In this document: piece by piece, positions 57,904-64,000 of the stretch
Layout: every line of letters begins with the position of its first letter
Numbering within the stretch: the first letter of the stretch is position 1
DNA from: Candolleomyces eurysporus
Taxonomy: Eukaryota; Basidiomycota; Agaricomycetes; Agaricales; Psathyrellaceae
Length of the DNA: 64,000 nt
Assembly (NCBI GenBank): GCA_027579435.1
Contig: JANBPK010001041.1
Location: 119,207-183,206 of the forward strand
Direction: 5' to 3'
Program-made: the position numbers and the translations under genes
Notes under the pieces: generated by a model
Told to the model about the DNA's origin: nothing
Seen by the model: the letters and a program-made list of their open reading frames with translations, nothing else
Database searches by the model: none

Positions 57904-59244
57904 ATGCTCTTCAAATTCCTTCTTCGCATGGTCATAATGCATGCAATTGCGGCACGAACAGCCGAATCAGTGAGCTGAGGTTGATTCAGACGTTTCTTGA
58001 TGTTGATCGTTCCCTATCCAGGCAGCAAATTGCTCGCAAGGTGAAATCAGTTGTGGATCCTCCTTTTTCTCCACCTGTTGCCCTGGAGAGTGAGCCTTGC
58101 TGATCATCTCACTCTGAAACCACCATTGCTCGATCATGATGACCCTCGTGACACAGGTGGAGGTGTAACTATCGGCGGGGGATTCCTATATGTCAGGGTC
58201 CCAGCACCCAGTACATCAATGGGTTCAGCAGCGAAGGCGAAATGGGGTGTTCGACTGGGAACCCGTACTTAGGTTAGCGTCATGTACGCATCCGCGCAAA
58301 AGGTCAAACTGACACACACTGATTTAACAGCAAGTTGCGACATTCTAGAGATCCCTGGTTTTTGCTGCCGTGAGTCTTCTTACCCCACCACTGTGATGAG
58401 AAACTCAAACTCAAACGTTGAACGCAGCGGTTGGCATGAGCTGCCACCACACGAATAGAGATCAAGGAAGGGTGTATTTCATTAATCCGTATGGCGTCAC
58501 AACGGCGGGGTATCCGACGTCTACGACAGTCACCACGATACCTTCTTTCACGGCCATCCCAGCACCGGCGCCATCGGATAACTCGACTCACCAAATTTCG
58601 TTCACTCCTAGCGATGCATGGACCGCGGTTTCGCTCGAGGAATCTGACCTCAAAAGCAGCTGTGGAGGAGTCTTCAGTCCATATAGGCGTGTCACGAACG
58701 TACTCAACGCCACGATATCCTTCAATTACAGCGGTAAGAATCTAAAAATCGACCAGAAAACGAGACGTATTTGACTCACCTGCGACGCATGTCTAAAGGG
58801 CCTGCCTTCATGGTTCGCACTATTCCTTCCAGGACCGGAGGTGTCTTCTCTCTCATCATCGATGAATTCAACACCTCAACCTTTATTGACACTTACTCCC
58901 CCGATGCATCCAGCGAAGAAGAGGCTCGAGGAGAAGGTTTGAATACAAGCTGCTACAGTGTGCAGCAGTTTCCGCCAATGGTCATCGTCCCCTCTGGCTA
59001 TGAGGACCGCGAGACCCATAAAGTGTCCCTGGTGTACATGGGCGCCGGCAGATCCCTTCTCGGTACAGACCCACAGAACCTGAGTGCCCAGTTCGATTCA
59101 TTTGCACTTCCGATCTATTCCGAGGCTCAGATGCCGTCGGGATTCCCAGTTGCTCGAGTCGACCACAATATCCCGATCGGAAGCCTCCCTTTTGCTCATG
59201 GCGGGGTTCTTTTTACTCCTGTGATAGACCTTTCCATGAATTAG
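57904..59244 (+). CDS. secreted Cys-rich / beta-sandwich protein, copy B, altered C-terminus
   Basis: Same architecture and exon plan as copy A: signal peptide MLFKFLLRMVIMHAIAARTA, Cys-rich module (CSQGEISC, STCCPG, PGFCCPVGMSC), PAPAPS linker, beta-sandwich (ISFNYSG, GGVFSLIIDEFNTSTFIDT, YEDRETHKVSLVYMGAG). Near 59,187 it has one more C than copy A (CTCCCTTTT against CTCCTTTT). This shifts the frame and replaces the hydrophobic GPI-like tail with a longer polar end (HGGVLFTPVIDLSMN). If real, copy B is secreted and not anchored; a homopolymer sequencing error is the alternative. Confidence 0.75.
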
Positions 59245-59480
59245 CCAGACGAATTGTACATATATATTGATTAGTTCTTCGCCCGAATGAGGGAAGGCTC
59301 CCAGGTTGCTGTTCCGTTGACAAGTAGAGCTAGGCGTCTTGATAGCATGAATACTCAGAAAGGTCGAATCGGCGGATAGCTACGCACCCCAGTCTAGCAA
59401 AGGATGGTGTTCGTGAGGATCCCGAGTATAGGTAAGAAGCCGTAAAATTTTCCAGGTCAGAGATGAGGAAGGTCAGGACT

Positions 59481-60650
59481 TGTTTCGGCACCTTTCATCG
59501 AGAGTTCAACAAGTTCCTGGAGAACGCCAGCAGTTTTGATAAGGGAGATTTATGCGTGTGTCATAGTGAGATGGTGGCGTAAGTGGAGTGCAGAAATCAT
59601 TCGGTTGATACCAAGGTTTGAAGAGGCTGAGACACTTCGAGGTGTGGAAGCCGAAGGATAGCAAAGCCATTGAGTTCAAACAAGGGCAATCACACCAAGC
59701 ACTGCCAAACGTCAAAACCCTACTTCACTGGTCCCTTTATTTGTTACCCCAGGTCTTCTTTTTTGATGGGAAAGGTGTTTCTTGTTGGAACGGCCTCGGA
59801 CTACTATAGTCGCTACGGATCTTCACTTCTCGCATGCATGGCTAGCGACGAGTTCGAGTACTTGGTCTCACGATTGGTCAGTGGCCCTCATTAAACTTCC
59901 CCATAATCTTCTAAGGTGCCGACCCATTGGAAGATGCACTCTGTTTCTCCAAGTGATACGCGCTCCGGCTGCTACCAAACATTGGAAGTGGGCCGTCGCT
60001 GTGCGCGGCAGGTTGACCGAGGCATTTTGACTATCTGTGACTGGAGATTACTGATAAATACCAATTGTTGTCATGTACCCAATCGCGGTATGTAACATTA
60101 CTTCATGCCACATTGGGACTATATAAGAATCAAATTTATCCTTGTTACGGGGTTTGAACCCAGGAGTTGCGATAACATTCAGGTAGATAAGATCACCTCC
60201 ACTGTTCCTAGTCTGCGAGCTGCACTTTTGCAGCATATTCTCACTTGGGAATGCATCACTTTTACATGCTCATACACTCCTCCTTTGGGATTTTACACTT
60301 TAAGCAGGAATGCTTCACCTTGCTGTATTAAAGGCCTAATGCACGCTCTGAAAACAGAGGCACTGGTGAACCAGAGAAGTGGGTGTGCGACTAAATTAAG
60401 TCACTGTCTGGAGAACAGAAACTGGATAAGCGGGAGTACCCGGCCAAGGTGATGCAACTGGCAGAGCACAGGCTTGGCACAACCGACCCAGGTACAATGT
60501 GCCTGAGTCAGAATGCCTCGGAATGTCTGTTGAAGGTTTCAAATCTACCCTGACTCCGGTTGGCGGTGGTNTTTTTTGTAGTCTGGCCCCGATTGAACAC
60601 CATATGCCTGTCTGACATTGATGATTACATATTTTGAGCAGGTAAAGTCT
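59481..60650. other. gene-free stretch with possible repeat debris
   Basis: No coding chain. GGGTTTGAACCCAGG near 60,150 resembles a tRNA T-arm but no tRNA folds around it. An N at 60,571 precedes TTTTTT. Confidence 0.45.
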
Positions 60651-60682
60651 TGGCCGCAGTTGTTAGTGGGGGTCAGACCTGC

Positions 60683-60808
60683 GATTCTGCACGATTCTGG
60701 AGTCAATTTTGATGCTGATTCTGTAACTGATTCTGACATCAAAATCAACCCAAAATTGGTTTCCGGTCTGACTCCCCTGATTCTGCCTTGTGATTCTTGC
60801 AGATTCTG
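60683..60808 (+). repeat. cluster of six GATTCTG motifs
   Basis: Copies at 60,683, 60,693, 60,717, 60,729, 60,779 and 60,802. Such short subterminal repeats are common near the ends of DNA transposons; here they lie just upstream of the Harbinger-like remnant. Confidence 0.5.
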
Positions 60809-61132
60809 CTTTTCATATTGGTTTGCAGATGATGCCATTGGGGTACTTAGCTGTATTTGTTTTGAGATACACATATCTAATTTTAGAGCCTGATTTGTCT
60901 CACTGCCACTCTGCCTTATCCCACCATGCCTCAGCGTGCGCACGGAGTGGGAAAGAATCTTGCACTCTTTGCTCAGCAACTTCCTGACCTACCACAAATT
61001 CAGGGACAAGCTTCAGATGCAGCAAAAGCATTGTGCAAGGCAGTTTTTCTGTTGCCATATCTCAAGAATACAAGCTAAAGCTCCCACCACTGCCACAAGC
61101 ACATCAAACAACAACTCAGAAGTTTTGTTGTT

Positions 61133-62045
61133 GATGTCGTCAACAGGTGCTTGGTCTAGCTCTGCAAGTGACACTTGGTCAACAAGTAGTGACAAAGGAT
61201 ATGACGGTGATAGCAATGAATCCACCTCTGACTGGAGCTTGAGCTCAGCCTGGTCCTCAAACTCTGACTGCAACCTGTCTGGCTCAGGCTCCCTTTCCCT
61301 TTCCACACAGTCCAATAACTCAAATAATGGACCCTCCATTGCAACATCAGACTCTGAGGATGCTATGTTGCTGGTAGACTCCAGCTCAGACTGGTCCAAT
61401 GACAATGAAGATGACGGTGACAGTGATGGATGGGACTTGGGACCACAGCACTTCCTATATGGGTCATCCCTGTCCAGGCGAGTTCATCAATCGATCTCAG
61501 CGCTGTATACCAAGTGCTACTGGAAAGGAACTTGTGGTGCAGGGTGTCATCATAGGCCCCCTGCCCATCTTGTATTTGTTCTCAAAAAAAGTACAAAGGA
61601 CCTAGCCCTGTTCCAGAGGGAGTTGCAAATTGACCCAACCATGTTCAAAGCCCTCATTCAGCAGCTCGAGTCTGACTCTATCTTTGTCAACAAATCCTCA
61701 AATGACCAGATACCTGTCTAGCACCAGCTTGCCATCACTCTCTATTGCTTTGGGCACTTCAGAAATTCTGCAAGTCTCAATAAAGCAGCACAGTGGTCTG
61801 GCTATGGGAAGGGGACTGTTGTCCTTGCTACATGCTGTGTTACGACTGCTGTGCTTTGCCCACAGTTCCTCAAGACAGCTGTTCATTTGCCAACAGATCA
61901 AGAAAAGGAAGAGGCCAAGGAATGGGTTGAGAGAAAGTTGTTTAAAGACTGGTGGGATGGGTGGTGTTTTGTTGAAAAGCCACTTGTTCCACTCTATGCT
62001 CAACCTCATTGGTATGGTGAGAGTTATTTCAACCAGAAATGCAAC
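61133..62045 (+). pseudogene. PIF/Harbinger-like transposase remnant
   Basis: An Asp/Ser-rich N-terminal stretch leads into YTKCYWKGTCGAGCHH, FQRELQIDPTMFKALIQQLE, a TAG stop at about 61,719, then in the same frame HQLAITLYCFGHFRNSASLN, GYGKGTVVLAT, QFLKTAVHLPTDQEKEEAKE, WWDGWCFVEKPLVPLYAQPH and WYGESYFNQKCNYS. Family members normally carry V-D-G-T at the first catalytic Asp; here it is V-E-K-P. Sequence after CNYS does not continue the family. Non-functional. Confidence 0.75.
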
Positions 62046-62125
62046 TATTCATCCAAAATGGTGTTGATCAAGCACTGGGAAAAATTGTTGTTCCAGCTGT
62101 CAGGCAGAGAAATGAGTTACAAGAA

Positions 62126-62333
62126 TCACTGCAGCCAGAGGTCAAGCATGCACTCTATTTTTACTCCAGTATCCTCCTTGGCATCACTGTCATCCATCTT
62201 GCTAGTATCAGCATCACTTGCAGATGCCAGAGGCTTGGTCTTCTTTTCCTTGTTGGCNTTTTTTCTGGGGCTGGGGCCTTTTGGTTGAGGTTCCTTTGGT
62301 GCTAGCCTGCACTTTTGAGGAAGTCTTAGCCAT
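62126..62333 (-). pseudogene. second-ORF remnant of the Harbinger-like element
   Basis: Starts MAKTSSKVQASTKGTSTKRP. With the N at 62,258 removed it reads on as KKANKEKKTKPLASASDAD to a stop at 62,126. A Lys-rich N-terminus fits the DNA-binding accessory protein of these elements, but the body of the protein is absent. Confidence 0.5.
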
Positions 62334-62479
62334 GGCAAGAGGAGACAAGCAGGGTGAGAGCAATGAAAATTTTGGAAGAGGCTTGACGGAGGATGCCAAG
62401 CCTGAGAGAGAGGTAAATTATTTTTGAAATTATTTTCCTAACTTTGAATTTATCTACAGTTATGAGTACTTTACACTCC

Positions 62480-62695
62480 CCCACAAGTCCAGCTGGACTT
62501 CCGGTGGACTTTCAGTGGTTTTTGCTGGACTCTGGTGGACTTTCACTGGACTTTTTACAAATTTTATAGGGAAAACAGTCCAGTGAAAGTCCGGTTGGAG
62601 TCCAGTTGGGGTCCAGTACCATAGAGAAGTATGGACTCCTGGACTCTGGCACTAACACCGGACTGAACCGGACTGGACTGGTCCGCTGATACGCC
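62480..62695. repeat. GTCCAGT/ACTGGAC-rich palindromic segment
   Basis: Dense alternating GGACT and AGTCC motifs. A perfect 16-bp inverted repeat (GGACTTTCACTGGACT at 62,537-62,552 with its complement at 62,577-62,592) surrounds a 24-bp AT-rich loop, and the similarity extends imperfectly outward. It looks like a MITE or the subterminal region of a DNA transposon. Confidence 0.65.
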
Positions 62696-64000
62696 ATCTG
62701 CATAGACACCCTCTAAGAATTCACAAATCTATTCGTAAAGTTTGTGAATCAACGTGGATAATTAAAGAGATCTTCTTGAAGGATGGGAAATATAAGAGTT
62801 GGAGTTAGCCCTGACTGTCAACTAAGCAGACGCCCTAGAGAGTGAAGGAACGTTGAGTAAGACGGTTCTGCAACGACACTTTAGGTTCTCGAAGGTCTCG
62901 CAAACGTATCTGAAAGGCAGTCATACCATTCAAAGTCTAACTAGCATGCCTGACCTGGCGAGGTACGATGCTAGAGGGAGTTGTGCACATTACAAGGGAA
63001 TTTGCCCCGACACTTGCTAAGCAGAAGACTTCACAAAGCAGCTGGTGGCTTCAAGAATTGATGAGTAATCCGCTAAGTCAATAAGCGTTGACATGACCAG
63101 AATTGGAAGGAGCGGAAGCAGTGATCAATATCAGACAGCTAATCCAAAGTTCGTGAACCTACTTGGAGAACTGGAAAGTACAACTAAAGCTTATGTGGTC
63201 ATCAACCCGAAGCTCAGTCAGCCTGTCCATAGCCAAGAGAAAGAAAGAGTCAGCAGAGTGGTGAAGCAGTGTGGCTTGGTGGAGCCAAGCACCCAAAACT
63301 CGGATCAATTCGTCGGATTGGGTTTGCAAATGGAAGGGCGTGCTCTCCAGGAGCAATCCTTGGTGAATATCCATGCAGACTCAATAACAGCCGCATCCAG
63401 AACAGGTTTGCAAAGCGCCTGGGCTGTGTTCTAAAGCTTGAGACTCAACTCTCGGCCTTCGATACCCTCATGTGATTGTGTTTCTTATCTCTCTCAGTCT
63501 CTGTCATCTGTTTGTTTCTCTGTCTGTTTACCAAACAATAATTACACATATATACGTTTTTGTTTTATCTATTATAGCATCAGCAGTGATACGGCCGTGT
63601 TCGCTTTTTCGCAAATAAATATCCAAGTTTATTGAATATATTGTTCATACTTCAATTAACGGTCGTGTCTATCTAATCTCTATGTTACAAAACCCTTCCA
63701 GTCTTAAGATAACTCGCGCAGCACGAAGGATAACAAAAGAGTACACTACTCTTGGGTTCATGAGAGTTGGAGTCTACTCAAGGACTGCCAACTTAGAGGC
63801 ACACCCGCCATATACCTGAGATTAGGGTTTAGCAAGCTAGCCAGTTGGCGCTGCTTCAGATCAAACGGCCTACCCTGCAGCTGAAAGGCTCAATTTCACT
63901 ACTAAAACAATAGAGGTGGTTTCCTAGGCACCAAAGGTACCTACCCTCTTGCGCGGCCTCACATTAATCAAGTATATTCAGTNGCTAGAGCAGTGGGCGA
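62696..64000. other. gene-poor end of window, possible transposon debris
   Basis: A 113-codon plus-strand frame (63,093-63,434, with QEKERVSRVVKQCGLVEPST and VNIHADSITAASRTG) looks like old coding sequence of repetitive origin. Adjacent overlapping frames carry similar text, which suggests decay by frameshift. Function not recognised. The N at 63,983 is not next to a homopolymer. Confidence 0.35.

Larger units (their letters stand above)
55312..59480. repeat. tandem segmental duplication, unit 2
   Basis: Direct repeat of 48,370-54,035. Shorter because it lacks the DUF4436 3' half and the 493-bp insertion. The right edge of homology is about 59,480. Confidence 0.9.
60900..62430. mobile_element. 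decayed PIF/Harbinger-like DNA transposon
   Basis: Contains a broken DDE_4-type transposase on plus and a partial second ORF on minus, the two-gene plan of PIF/Harbinger elements. Sequence between the transposase mid-part and the second ORF is missing, so the copy is internally deleted. Exact ends and target duplication were not found. Confidence 0.65.

Noticed and set aside
60140..60215. Possible tRNA on the minus strand (T-arm-like TGGGTTCAAACCCCG)
   Set aside because: No matching acceptor, D-arm or anticodon stem can be folded around it. At most a tRNA-derived repeat fragment.
63093..63434. 113-codon frame as a functional gene
   Set aside because: Neighbouring frames overlap with similar text, which points to frameshift decay of repetitive coding sequence. 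No start context or known domain.
1..64000. CRISPR arrays, operons, Shine-Dalgarno sites
   Set aside because: The window is eukaryotic (spliceosomal introns throughout); no regularly spaced repeats were seen.

Overview
The window is nuclear DNA of a filamentous basidiomycete, most likely an Agaricomycete. The genes are split by short GT-AG introns of about 45-70 bases. The families also fit: a mushroom-type I66 (cospin-like) protease inhibitor, a DUF4436 membrane protein, F-box/LRR and HGDIKP-type kinase genes, clustered cytochrome P450s, and CACTA-like and PIF/Harbinger-like DNA transposons. The listed gene models were spliced by eye; for most of them exon phases were checked by counting.

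Layout. 0-3.3 kb: no supported gene. 3.3-10.1 kb (minus strand): a protein-kinase-like gene and a cytochrome P450, with a 1,501-bp CACTA-like element between them. 11.4-16.8 kb (minus): a fragment copied from the TPR gene found at 41 kb, an I66-type inhibitor, and an F-box/LRR gene. 17.5-25.5 kb: three long, low-complexity, Ser/Pro-rich genes of unknown function, two minus and one plus. 26.2-36.1 kb (plus): two tandem P450 genes, then two kinase-like genes. The P450-then-kinase order is repeated in inverted orientation at 3.3-10.1 kb, so the 18-kb middle is flanked by inverted paralogous blocks. 37.6-39.6 kb (minus): an MCT-type MFS transporter with one frame break. 41.0-43.9 kb (plus): a TPR protein. 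44.5-47.0 kb (plus): a formamidase split into about 23 exons, one of only 6 nt.

47.9-59.5 kb is a recently duplicated accessory region. Two tandem units (about 48.37-54.04 and 55.31-59.48 kb) each carry a minus-strand member of an uncharacterised HxHxEL family, a minus-strand DUF4436 gene, a plus-strand HxHxEL member, and a secreted Cys-rich/beta-sandwich protein. The copies have decayed reciprocally: unit 1 keeps DUF4436 and the minus-strand HxHxEL gene but has a transposon-like insertion in the plus-strand member; unit 2 keeps the plus-strand member but has lost the other two. 60.6-62.7 kb is transposon debris: a dead PIF/Harbinger transposase, a partial opposite-strand ORF and palindromic GTCCAGT-rich sequence. 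The last 1.3 kb shows no certain gene.

A technical point matters for gene calling. Of 13 single-N positions, 11 sit directly in front of a homopolymer run, and in all five coding cases deleting the N restores the frame. These Ns look like inserted placeholder bases, not unknown bases.

No single new defence or biosynthetic system is demonstrated. The most novel content is the duplicated HxHxEL / DUF4436 / secreted Cys-rich cassette and the inverted P450-kinase blocks.
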